DNA from: UBA117 sp049975245
GTDB lineage: Archaea; Methanobacteriota; Methanobacteria; Methanobacteriales; Methanobacteriaceae
Assembly: GCA_049975245.1 (NCBI GenBank)
Contig: JBNGDB010000004.1
Coordinates: 62,001 to 126,000, forward strand
Direction: 5' to 3'
Length of the DNA: 64,000 bases
Part shown: piece by piece, positions 35,355 to 44,156 of the stretch
Layout of the letters: the number at the start of each line of letters is the position of its first letter
Numbering within the stretch: the stretch's first letter is position 1
Notes under the pieces: generated by a model
Databases searched by the model: none
What the model was told of the DNA's origin: nothing
Seen by the model: only the letters and a program-made list of their open reading frames with translations
Position numbers and translations under genes: made by a program

Positions 35355-35380
35355 TATTACTTTTTTGATTAGAAGTAATA
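35355..35380. repeat. 8-bp inverted repeat between DUF389 and nucS
   Basis: TATTACTT and AAGTAATA with a 10-base loop containing a T-run. It lies 62 bp after the DUF389 stop and 84 bp before nucS, so it may be a terminator or an operator; orientation does not decide. Confidence 0.35.
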
Positions 35381-35463
35381 TGAATATTGGTTTTTAGTAT
35401 TATCTGCTTGATTGAAAGTATTAAATGAAAGAATTATTAGTTTTTAGTTAAATAATAATCTCT

Positions 35464-36228
35464 ATGAAATTTTTGGTAGAATCAAATCTAAAATCAAAAG
35501 AATTATATCATTTTATCAGTGAAGGGCTAAATAAAAGAGCATTTTTAATATTAAATGCTTGTTGCAAGGTAGAATATGTAGGCAGAGCTGTAAGTAGATT
35601 AGGATTAGGAGAACGGACTATAATGGTAAAAAGTGATGGTTCCTTCTTAATACATCAAAATATCAATTTAGAACCAGTAAACTGGCAACCTCCAAAAACA
35701 AAGCTTAAAGTTGAATTGAGAGATGATCATGTAGTCTTAACTGGTTTTCGAAAAAAACCCCATGAAAAATTAGAAGTAACTATTTACAAATCATATCTAT
35801 CTTCCTATCATATTGGAACTGATACAAAGAGTCTTGAATTGGCAGGTTATGAACAAGATATGGTAGATATGGTATACAAAAATCCTGAAATTATAGAATC
35901 TGGTTTTAGGCCGACTGCCACCGAATATTCCACTTCAAATGGTTTTATTGACATACTAGGTAAAGACCAGAATGGAAATTTAATGGTATTAGAATTTAAA
36001 AGTAGACGTGCCGGTGTAAATGCAGTTAAACAGTTAAATAGATATGTTGAAACATTTTCAGAAGATAAAAATCCAGTAAGGGGAATTTTAATAGCCCCAT
36101 CAGTAACAGATGAAGCTATAGAATTATTAGAAAATTATAAATTAGAATTTAAAGAATTAGAACCGCCAAGAGAGTTAGATAAAAATAAATCTTTAACTTT
36201 AGATTTTTTTTCTAAATCTAATCCGTGA
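35464..36228 (+). CDS. nucS: Mismatch-specific endonuclease NucS
   Basis: 254-residue archaeal NucS/EndoMS. The N-terminal part is the dimerising beta domain; the C-terminal nuclease domain has the PD-(D/E)xK residues in GFIDILGKDQNGNLMVLEFKS (Asp, then E-F-K) and AVKQLNRYVETF. In archaea it cuts mismatched or branched DNA and interacts with PCNA. No clear ribosome site, so it may be leaderless or weakly translated. Confidence 0.93.
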   Translation: MKFLVESNLKSKELYHFISEGLNKRAFLILNACCKVEYVGRAVSRLGLGERTIMVKSDGSFLIHQNINLEPVNWQPPKTKLKVELRDDHVVLTGFRKKPHEKLEVTIYKSYLSSYHIGTDTKSLELAGYEQDMVDMVYKNPEIIESGFRPTATEYSTSNGFIDILGKDQNGNLMVLEFKSRRAGVNAVKQLNRYVETFSEDKNPVRGILIAPSVTDEAIELLENYKLEFKELEPPRELDKNKSLTLDFFSKSNP

Positions 36229-36307
36229 AAATTATAAGATATATTTATATTAAATTTAGAAACCTGATAAATTCATATCCTTAATTGTCTATTAAAATAG
36301 TCATAAA

Positions 36308-37588
36308 GTGAAAAAAATTATGGTTAAAATTATGAATAAAAAAAATCATGCAGAAAATCTAAATAGCAGTGTTAAAAATGTGCTTCTGGTAGGATATAAT
36401 GGTGCTAATAATACTGGTTCTGAGGCGCGGCTATTATCAATAATAGATGATGTAAAGGAATTGTTGGGACCCCAAGTTTTAATAACCATCCCCACGTTAA
36501 ACGAGAAAAATTTAAGAAGATACATAAGTGAAGGCCCTAATATACGCATCCAACCTATTCCCAGCATTTTTTACCTATCCTTAATACGTCTGGTAAGAAA
36601 AAATGACTTAATAGTTTTAGTTGAAGGAAGCTGTTACATGGATACTTGGAGTTCTGCACTATTATCTGCTTTTTTATGGGCTACTAAATATGCAAATAAA
36701 TTTAATAAACCATGCATAGCCTATGCAGTGGACGCTGGACATCTTTCACCATCTAACCAAAAAAAGGTTAAAAAAGAAGCCAGTAAAACTGATCTTATTA
36801 TTACCCGGACCAGAGCTGCCGCAGAAATTCTAAAATCCATAGGAGTTACTGCACCTATAGAAGTAACCGCTGATTGTGCCTTCACTTTTAAGGTAGATGA
36901 AAAAGATTATGACTTGCTGGATAGGATATGGCCATCCAATAGAGGATATGTTGGATTATCTGTGGTAGATTTTCATTTATGGCCAGTAGTCATGAGAATA
37001 TGGGGGAAGAAGGAATATTGCTACCAGTGGCCCTATTATTTTTCCAGGGCCCCTGAGGATATAAAAGCAAGCGACCAGTTAGCAGAGGAATGGGCCCAAA
37101 TAGCTGACAATATAATTGAAAAATACCATAGGAACATTGCTCTAATATGTATGGAAAATGTGGACAATCCCCTGGCCATTAAAATTCTTGAAAAAATGGA
37201 TAATAAAAAATATGCACGTATATTCTCTTCATCAGAATATAATGCCTCCCAGATGACCAGCATACTTCAGAAACTGGATCTTCTAGTTACTTCCCGTTAT
37301 CACGCCGGAGTATTATCACTTGAAAAAGCAGTTCCACAATTAGCAGTAGGCCACGATACTCGTTTGAAAACATTTTATCAAGAATTAGGGATTTACGATT
37401 ATTATTTCATAGATTATAAAGAACCTGATGCATGGGAGAGAATAAATAAAATTTCAGAAGAATTAATTAATAATCCAGAAAATTTAAAGAAAATTCTACA
37501 AAAAGGATTCAATCAACACCTAAAAAGGGCCCAGAAAAATCCGGTTCTACTGACGGAATTTCTAAAAAAAATTAAGGAAACAAAATGA
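36308..37588 (+). CDS. Polysaccharide pyruvyl transferase family protein
   Basis: 426 residues (if GTG at 36308 is the start; ATGs at 36320 and 36332 are alternatives, none with a clear ribosome site). Family features: NVLLVGYNGANNTGSEA at the start, a DLIVLVEGSCYMD segment, ACIAYAVDAGHLSP-like block, DLIITRTRAAAEIL, and the late LVTSRYHAGVLSLEKAVPQLAVGHD, which is diagnostic of CsaB/pyruvyltransferases with a GT-B-like fold. It would add a pyruvyl ketal to a surface sugar, or a related transfer. Its stop overlaps the next gene by 4 nt, making it first in a four-gene operon. Confidence 0.85.
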   Translation: MKKIMVKIMNKKNHAENLNSSVKNVLLVGYNGANNTGSEARLLSIIDDVKELLGPQVLITIPTLNEKNLRRYISEGPNIRIQPIPSIFYLSLIRLVRKNDLIVLVEGSCYMDTWSSALLSAFLWATKYANKFNKPCIAYAVDAGHLSPSNQKKVKKEASKTDLIITRTRAAAEILKSIGVTAPIEVTADCAFTFKVDEKDYDLLDRIWPSNRGYVGLSVVDFHLWPVVMRIWGKKEYCYQWPYYFSRAPEDIKASDQLAEEWAQIADNIIEKYHRNIALICMENVDNPLAIKILEKMDNKKYARIFSSSEYNASQMTSILQKLDLLVTSRYHAGVLSLEKAVPQLAVGHDTRLKTFYQELGIYDYYFIDYKEPDAWERINKISEELINNPENLKKILQKGFNQHLKRAQKNPVLLTEFLKKIKETK

Positions 37589-40365
37589 TTGGTCAAGTAT
37601 TATTCACAGGAGCCACCGGTTTTTTAGGAACCCAAATCATTAGAAGATTGATTAAAAAAGATTGTAATATACTGGTTTTAGTACGGGGCAAAGACTATGA
37701 GTCGGCATTAAATCATCTGAAAAGGTCATGGCGGGAATGGCCCAATCTTATAGCATCCATAGACAAAAATGTACAGATTATTAATGGAGACCTATCTGAA
37801 TATAATTTAGGGCTGGATGAAAAGGAATATGACCAATTAACTGATAAAATTAATTATATTATTCACTGTGCAGCTGATCTTAGATTAGACGCATCATTAG
37901 AAGAATTAAGAGTTATTAATGTTCAAGGAACAGCTAATATTATCAAATTAGGGGAAAAAGCACATCATAAACACGGATTAAAACGTTTAATCCACATATC
38001 CACGGCCTATGTGGCTGGAAAAAGAGAAGGTTCCATTTCTGAAGAATCTCTAAGCGCCCAATACGGATTCTCCAGTAACTATGAAAGGAGCAAATATGAA
38101 TCTGAAATATTGGTTAAAAACTCTAAACTTCCCAATTCCATAATTCGCCCAGGGATGATAATTGGAGACTCAAACAATGGTTATATTCAAACATTTAATA
38201 CCGTTTATGTTTTTATGCGTCTTTATCTAAACCAACAGTTAAAGATCGTTCCTGTAAATTTTTCTCTTAAACTAAATATTATACCCGTGGATTATGTGGC
38301 TGAAGCCGTGATCACTATTCTGTTTAAAAAAGATGCCCAGGGAAAAACCTTCCATCTAACTGCTCCCAACGAATCTCTGCCCACCATCAAAGAAATGGTT
38401 GAATTTATAAATAACTGGGCTTTTGAAGAGTTAGATTTAAAAATTTCAAAGCCCCTCTTTATTCCACTGGCGCCTTTAATAATTAACGGTTTAGAAAGGA
38501 TCAAAAAACATTTCAATCCTAAAAATAGGAAATTAATTGAAAATCTTGTAACCTTAGCCCCCTATTTCAATGAAAAAAGAAAATTTTTAAGAAAAAATAC
38601 TGAAAAAATTATGGGGGCTTACCATTTAGATTGGAGGGAATATTTACCAAATATTCTTGAATTTGCAGTTTACTATGGATTTTTTCACCGTTCCACCAGA
38701 ACCGTGCATGAACAAGTAATGTTCAGACTCAAAAGCAATTCTAAACCAGTACAATATTTTGATATTGTAAATAAAAAAAGTATTCAGGTTTCAGCTGAAG
38801 ACATCCATAAAAAAATGGTTAAAGCTATTAAATCCCTTCACCATTTAGGTATTAAAGAGGGAGATAGAGTTGCCATAGTAGGTTATAATAGCAGCAGATA
38901 TTTAATCCTCGATGTGGCTATTGGTATTTGCGGCGCTGTTAGCGTTCCATTATATTATACCAGTCCACTAAGCGAAATAAAAGAGATTATTGAAGATAGT
39001 GGTTCAAAAATACTTTTTGTAGGCACGCCGGAGATACTGGAAAAACTTAATAATAATGATTTTAGTATGCCTGTAGTCTCATTTTCTGAATCTGATAATA
39101 ACCTAAATGATTCAGTAATATCTTGGAATGAATTCTTAAAACTAGGTATTGATATTGAATGTGATCTAACTGCCCCGGTAAACTTTTCTGATACAGCAAC
39201 CATTCGCTACACTTCAGGAACCACGGGCAAACCACGGGGAGTTATGTTTACCCACCATAACATTAGATGGATGGCGGAAACTATGGCTTCTTTACCTACC
39301 TGGAAGGAAAGGAATCGGCAAGTTAACTATTTATCATTTTTACCCATGAATCATGTTGTTGAAGGAATTTTAGGTACATACTCTCCTTACTATGCACCAG
39401 CTCCTTTAAAGTTGTATTTTCTGGAAATATTCCATGAATTGAAAGATGCACTAACTCTGGTTAGGCCCACCATATTCTTCTCAGTTCCACGCTTTTATGA
39501 AAAAGTATGGTCAGAGATCTCATCAAATTATATGGGACAATTATATTTAAAATCCAATTCCCCTATTCTTAAATCGCTTCTTGCCAAATTATTAAAAATA
39601 ATAATTCTACGTAAAACAGGTTTAAACCGCTGTTCCCAGCTTATAGTTGGATCAGCAGCAGTTAGCCAGGAACTCCTATTAAAATACCATGAATTGGGAA
39701 TTGAAGTCCATAATGCCTATGGACTAACTGAAGCCCCATTAGTCACTATAAATCGCAAAAAACATAATAAAATAGGTACAGTTGGAAAACCATTACCAGA
39801 AACTGTTGTTAAAACATTAGAAGATGATGAAATATTGGTGAAAGGGCCTCAAGTAACAGCAGGCTATTTTAGGATCAATTCTAAGGATTTGTTCCAGGAA
39901 GGTTGGCTTAAAACTGGTGATTACGGTAAAATTGACGATGGAGGTAATCTAATCATCACCGGCCGCAAGAAGGAAGTGATTATAAATTCCTATGGAAAAA
40001 CTATAAACCCCCTTAAAATAGAGGCTTTGCTTCGTGATATCCCAGAAGTAGCAGAAGCAATGGTTGTTGGGGACGGTAAACCATATTGCTCCGCCCTAAT
40101 ATGGATTGAAGCTAAAGTAGAAATTGATTATAAAAAAATAGAATACAGTATAATAGATTTAAATAAAAATCTATCTAATCCTGAGCAAATTAAAAAATGG
40201 GCGGTAATGGTTAATGATCTATCGGTTGAATCAGGTGATTTAACCGCTAATATGAAGTTAAAAAGAGACAAGATAGCTAAAAGATATTTAGATGAAATAT
40301 ATTACCTCTACGGTCAAAAAGATAAACCATCTAATATTCTACATTCAGGCAAATTAAGTGATTAG
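37585..40365 (+). CDS. Reductase/AMP-forming acyl-ligase fusion
   Basis: 926 residues. Residues 1-360 are an extended short-chain-dehydrogenase/thioester-reductase domain: TGATGFLG (8-15), HISTAY with the Ser/Thr and Y166-x3-K170. Residues about 375-915 are an acyl-adenylating enzyme: YTSGTTGKPRGVMFTH near 538, YGLTEAP near 712, TGDYG, GRKKEVIINSYGK and a late catalytic Lys in MKLKRDK. No phosphopantetheine-carrier domain lies between. Likely activates a carboxylic acid and reduces a thioester to aldehyde or alcohol. Second of four coupled genes. Confidence 0.85.
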   Translation: MIGQVLFTGATGFLGTQIIRRLIKKDCNILVLVRGKDYESALNHLKRSWREWPNLIASIDKNVQIINGDLSEYNLGLDEKEYDQLTDKINYIIHCAADLRLDASLEELRVINVQGTANIIKLGEKAHHKHGLKRLIHISTAYVAGKREGSISEESLSAQYGFSSNYERSKYESEILVKNSKLPNSIIRPGMIIGDSNNGYIQTFNTVYVFMRLYLNQQLKIVPVNFSLKLNIIPVDYVAEAVITILFKKDAQGKTFHLTAPNESLPTIKEMVEFINNWAFEELDLKISKPLFIPLAPLIINGLERIKKHFNPKNRKLIENLVTLAPYFNEKRKFLRKNTEKIMGAYHLDWREYLPNILEFAVYYGFFHRSTRTVHEQVMFRLKSNSKPVQYFDIVNKKSIQVSAEDIHKKMVKAIKSLHHLGIKEGDRVAIVGYNSSRYLILDVAIGICGAVSVPLYYTSPLSEIKEIIEDSGSKILFVGTPEILEKLNNNDFSMPVVSFSESDNNLNDSVISWNEFLKLGIDIECDLTAPVNFSDTATIRYTSGTTGKPRGVMFTHHNIRWMAETMASLPTWKERNRQVNYLSFLPMNHVVEGILGTYSPYYAPAPLKLYFLEIFHELKDALTLVRPTIFFSVPRFYEKVWSEISSNYMGQLYLKSNSPILKSLLAKLLKIIILRKTGLNRCSQLIVGSAAVSQELLLKYHELGIEVHNAYGLTEAPLVTINRKKHNKIGTVGKPLPETVVKTLEDDEILVKGPQVTAGYFRINSKDLFQEGWLKTGDYGKIDDGGNLIITGRKKEVIINSYGKTINPLKIEALLRDIPEVAEAMVVGDGKPYCSALIWIEAKVEIDYKKIEYSIIDLNKNLSNPEQIKKWAVMVNDLSVESGDLTANMKLKRDKIAKRYLDEIYYLYGQKDKPSNILHSGKLSD

Positions 40366-40950
40366 ATGAGTATTAAATTACGTTTAGCTAGTATCTGGGT
40401 TCCTCAGTATATAAAAATCCATGAATTAGATCGCCTGGCCTTGAAAACCATTAATGGTTTAAATGATCTTCTTGGTCATCATGAAGAATTTAGTCCAAAA
40501 AAATTTAAAAAAAAGGATATTGAAGGTAGAAGGGCTGAGATGGCTGCTATACACAATGAAAAAGTTAAAAAATTAATCGATAAATATGGTTACCCTAAAG
40601 CCATTGAAATTGGGAGAAAATCTATGTATAATGCTGGTTTTGATCTGGGTGTGGAAACCCGACACAGACTCGGCATAGGTAATAGTTTGAAGGATCTAGA
40701 ATTGGCTGCGAAAATTTTGTATAAAATTTTGGGTATAGAATTCCGATTGGAAAATCGTGATGAAAAGTTATATTTGATAGTAGGTTACTGTGATTTGGCA
40801 AATTACTATGATTGTGATACTTGTAAAGTTTTAAGTGCTGCTGATGAAGGAGTCATTCATGGCCTCTGGCCTGGCGCATCGATGAAGTTTATAGAGAGAA
40901 TTACAGAAAATAAACCAGAGTGCATGGCCCTTATAAGGACTGAATCATGA
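40366..40950 (+). CDS. ATC-hydrolase/V4R-like protein
   Basis: 194 residues. The C-terminal half (LYLIVGYCDLANYYDCDTCKVL, DEGVIHGLWPGASMKFIERI, NKPECMALIR) matches the pattern of L-2-amino-thiazoline-4-carboxylate-hydrolase-like proteins and resembles V4R domains in the spacing of Cys and Gly. It may bind an acyl or hydrophobic ligand or act as a hydrolase. The ATG follows the previous stop directly, so translation is coupled. Function inferred only. Confidence 0.55.
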   Translation: MSIKLRLASIWVPQYIKIHELDRLALKTINGLNDLLGHHEEFSPKKFKKKDIEGRRAEMAAIHNEKVKKLIDKYGYPKAIEIGRKSMYNAGFDLGVETRHRLGIGNSLKDLELAAKILYKILGIEFRLENRDEKLYLIVGYCDLANYYDCDTCKVLSAADEGVIHGLWPGASMKFIERITENKPECMALIRTES

Positions 40951-40959
40951 GGTGTGTTT

Positions 40960-42249
40960 ATGAAAATATTAGTGGTAGGTAGTGGTGCCGGGGGAGCAAC
41001 AGCTGCCCGAGAATTGGCTATTAATGGATCTGATGTCACCATATTGGAAGCTGGTGGAAAATTTAAACCTTTTACCCGTTTTCTAAATTGGGCAGAGCCA
41101 CTTAGAAGGACCGGACTACTGGGAAGTGAAAAGACTATATCTAAACTGTTTTCTCCCATTAAAATGACACGCTCAGAAAAGGAACTGGTTCTGGTTAGAG
41201 GAGTCACAACCGGAGGTTCCACTGTTTTATCTTGCGGAAATATTGTAAGAACACAAAAGGGGATAAAAGAGTTAGGTATTAATTTAGATAATGAATTCCA
41301 GGAATTAGAAGACTTAATAGGTGTTAGAACCTTTCCTCCTAAATTATGGCGACCAATAACTCGTAAAATGTTCTATGCCGCTGAAGAATTAGGAATGAAT
41401 CCTAAAAAAACACCAAAAGCTGTTGATGCATTGAAATGTACCTCTTGTGGATTATGCGAACTTGGATGTGCTTCAGGGGCCCGCTGGGATTCAAGAAAAT
41501 TCTTAAATGAATCCATTCATAAAGGTGCTGTTTTAAAAACTGAATCACCTGTAAAAAAAGTTATAATAGAAGATGGGCAGGCTAAAGGAGTTTTGGTAGA
41601 AAATAAAGATGGAAGCCTGACTAAAATTAGGGCAGATAATGTAATTTTGGCTGCAGGAGGAATAGGGACAGCCCAAATATTGAAGGCATCTAAACTCCCC
41701 TCTAAAGATAATTTATGGGCAGATATTGTTTTAACTCTAGGTGGAATCTCTAAAAATGCGAAACAATTAAAAGAACCTCCCATGCTCTGGTACAGTCAAC
41801 ATGATGATTATATATTATCACCCTATCTGGATATTTTCTCCCACTGGTTCCATAAACCATGGAGAAATGTTTCGACCAACGACCGGGTAGGTTTAATGAT
41901 AAAATTAGCAGACACTGAAAAAGGTACTGTTTTCGAAGATGGAAGGATAAAAAAACAGATAACGTCCCATGATAATTCACGTTTTAATGAAGCAATTCTA
42001 CAGGCAGAAAAAATTATGAAAAAATCAGGGATATCCGGACCTTATATCCAGGGTCTATACAACGGCGGACATTTAGGGGGTACTGCACCATTAGAAAAAG
42101 AAAGTGCAGACTCAATGAAACCTCCTGGAATGCCTGATAATCTATGGGTAGCTGATTTATCATTAGTTGGGCAATCACAAGGCATGCCCACCATCCTTTT
42201 AACTGCTGCTTTAGCCTTAAAAGTTTCAAGAAAAATAATGGAGAAATAA
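40960..42249 (+). CDS. GMC-type flavoprotein oxidoreductase with 4-Cys motif
   Basis: 429 residues. N-terminal FAD motif GSGAGGATAARELA and ILEAGG; GMC signature RGVTTGGSTVLSCGN; a four-cysteine C-x2-C-x2-C-x3-C motif (CTSCGLCELGC, about residue 160) as in iron-sulfur clusters; NVILAAGGIGTAQIL; and the GMC C-terminus with GGHLGGTA and DNLWVADLSLVGQSQGMPTILLTAALA. Relatives oxidise alcohols or reverse. The ATG at 40960 follows GAGGTG. Last gene of the operon, ten bases after the previous stop. Confidence 0.85.
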   Translation: MKILVVGSGAGGATAARELAINGSDVTILEAGGKFKPFTRFLNWAEPLRRTGLLGSEKTISKLFSPIKMTRSEKELVLVRGVTTGGSTVLSCGNIVRTQKGIKELGINLDNEFQELEDLIGVRTFPPKLWRPITRKMFYAAEELGMNPKKTPKAVDALKCTSCGLCELGCASGARWDSRKFLNESIHKGAVLKTESPVKKVIIEDGQAKGVLVENKDGSLTKIRADNVILAAGGIGTAQILKASKLPSKDNLWADIVLTLGGISKNAKQLKEPPMLWYSQHDDYILSPYLDIFSHWFHKPWRNVSTNDRVGLMIKLADTEKGTVFEDGRIKKQITSHDNSRFNEAILQAEKIMKKSGISGPYIQGLYNGGHLGGTAPLEKESADSMKPPGMPDNLWVADLSLVGQSQGMPTILLTAALALKVSRKIMEK

Positions 42250-42318
42250 CCTATAATATTGATTAAATTCTAATAAGTTGAATTGTGATTTAAAAGTTAT
42301 ACCTAATAAAATTGAATT

Positions 42319-43128
42319 CTAACCAAATGCAACATTTAGAACCATCATTAATGAAAATCCCATAATTAAAGACATTGTGGCCAGATCAGTGTGATTTCCT
42401 CTTTGACATTCTGGTATTAATTCTTCTATGGCCACATAGATCATTGACCCTGCAGCAAAGCCCAATGCATAGGGTAATATTGGCTGAGATATGGCAACTA
42501 AGCTTAATCCTATCAATGCCGCCACTGGTTCTACCATTCCTGATAATTGACCATACCAAAAACTTTTAAGTTTGGATTTTCCTTCTGCTCTTAGCGGCAT
42601 GGCAACAGCCAATCCCTCAGGCACATTGTGAATACCTATCCCCACAGCCAGTGTAACTGCAGCAGTTAATGTAGGAATACTAAATGCAACGGTAGAAGCA
42701 GCAAAAGCTACCCCAATAGCCAAACCTTCTGGTATATGATGGAGAACCATGGCCAGAATAAGTAATCTATTACGTTTCCAAGTAGTTCTAATACCCTCAG
42801 CTTCATCTATAGGACATCCTGGGTGGAGGTGGGGCAATATTCTATCGGTTAATCCTAATATAATAGCACCTAAAATGAACCCAGTGGTGGCCGGCACCCA
42901 GTTGGGGACAATTGATGATGCAGACATCTCCACCGCCGGGAGTAGAAGACCCCAAAAACTCACCGAAATCATAACCCCTGCTGCAAATCCAAGAGCAGCG
43001 TCTAATAATTTTCTACTAACATCTTTAGTAAAAAATACAGTAGAAGCACCTAATGCCGTCATAAACCATGTGAAAGCTGTGGCAATTAATACTAGAATTA
43101 AGGGGTTAGATAAAATGTTCTGATTCAT
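42319..43128 (-). CDS. ZIP-family metal transporter
   Basis: 269-residue membrane protein with about eight helices. The metal-binding helices read HHIPEGLAIGVAFA and HNVPEGLAVAMPL, the ZIP signature, and a His/Cys-containing loop LPHLHPGCP lies between helices 3 and 4. Likely imports zinc or iron. No metalloregulator gene is near and no obvious operator seen. Confidence 0.92.
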   Translation of the reverse strand: MNQNILSNPLILVLIATAFTWFMTALGASTVFFTKDVSRKLLDAALGFAAGVMISVSFWGLLLPAVEMSASSIVPNWVPATTGFILGAIILGLTDRILPHLHPGCPIDEAEGIRTTWKRNRLLILAMVLHHIPEGLAIGVAFAASTVAFSIPTLTAAVTLAVGIGIHNVPEGLAVAMPLRAEGKSKLKSFWYGQLSGMVEPVAALIGLSLVAISQPILPYALGFAAGSMIYVAIEELIPECQRGNHTDLATMSLIMGFSLMMVLNVAFG

Positions 43129-43248
43129 AATTTGATTTATGACTACATCTAGTTTAAATAATTATTACACTAATCAGAATAATTTAAAGATATTTTTAAT
43201 ACATTAAAAAGAAAAATATTGTAATATAAAATTTAATGGGGTGTGATT

Positions 43249-43959
43249 TTGAAAAAATCGATATTGGGAATAATAGGTATCATTATGATTGTTACTTTGG
43301 CCTCCGGTTGTATTGGTACTGGTTCAGGAAATGTGGTAAAGGAAGATAGAAAATTATCCGGTTTTAATCAGATTACATTAAACGGGGACATTAATTTAAT
43401 TTTAAAACAGGGCGACAACGAATCTGTGGTGGTTGAAGCAGAGGACAATATAGTATCTGAGATTAAAACGGAAGTGAGCAACAACAAGCTAACTATTAGT
43501 CATAATGCACCTACAGCTATCCTACCCACCAAACCGATAAATGTCTACGTTACAGTGAAGGATATAAATTCTATAGATGTTTCAGGCAGTGGTAAAGTTG
43601 AAGGTTCCAACATTAATGCCAATAATCTAGATTTGACCATCAGCGGTTCTGGTAATACCAAATTAAATAACATTACTGCCAAAAATATTAAATCAGTTAT
43701 CTCTGGTTCGGGGAAGATAGAACTCTCGGGAGTGACAGAATCACAAAACATTAAAATTGAAGGTTCTGGCACGTACAATAGCAGAAATCTTCAAAGTGAT
43801 GATACCGTGATAACAATTGATGGATCGGGCCAAACTACTGTTAACACATCAGATAATCTACAAATAACCATTACTGGCAGTGGAAAAGTGTCATATCTTG
43901 GGGATCCTACTATAAAACAGACAATAAATGGTAATGGTGAAATTAACAAGATTACGTAA
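43249..43959 (+). CDS. Lipoprotein with head GIN (DUF2807) domain
   Basis: 236 residues. The N-terminus is a lipoprotein signal (basic MKKSILG, hydrophobic core, LASGC lipobox). The rest is the repetitive beta-helix GIN domain, with recurrent SGSG turns (SGSGKVEGSN, SGSGNTKLNN, SGSGKIELSG, GSGTYNSRN). Presumably exposed on the cell surface; role unknown. The TTG start fits GGTGTGAT; an in-frame GTG at 43243 is inside that site. Confidence 0.85.
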   Translation: MKKSILGIIGIIMIVTLASGCIGTGSGNVVKEDRKLSGFNQITLNGDINLILKQGDNESVVVEAEDNIVSEIKTEVSNNKLTISHNAPTAILPTKPINVYVTVKDINSIDVSGSGKVEGSNINANNLDLTISGSGNTKLNNITAKNIKSVISGSGKIELSGVTESQNIKIEGSGTYNSRNLQSDDTVITIDGSGQTTVNTSDNLQITITGSGKVSYLGDPTIKQTINGNGEINKIT

Positions 43960-44094
43960 TATATGGGGTGACTGACATAATGGGTGATGTCAGGATACTT
44001 AAAATTTCCCAGTATGTTTAACTAAATTTAGTGGGGAAGATAGAATATCTGAGTTTTGGTTTAATCCTAAAAAAGTAATATTTGGGGTTATATA

Positions 44095-44156
44095 CTATTT
44101 TCTCCCATTTTTTTTCTTTTATTCTAAATATTTTTTCACGATTTTTTATATCTATT
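44095..44156 (+). terminator. T-rich tract between convergent genes
   Basis: Several runs of five to eight T on the plus strand in the gap between the lipoprotein gene and the VWA gene, as expected of an archaeal oligo-T terminator for the former. No strong hairpin. Confidence 0.35.

Noticed and set aside
43980..44021. 13-codon frame after the lipoprotein gene (ATG with GGGGTGA upstream)
   Set aside because: Too short to support; no conservation evidence and no recognisable motif.
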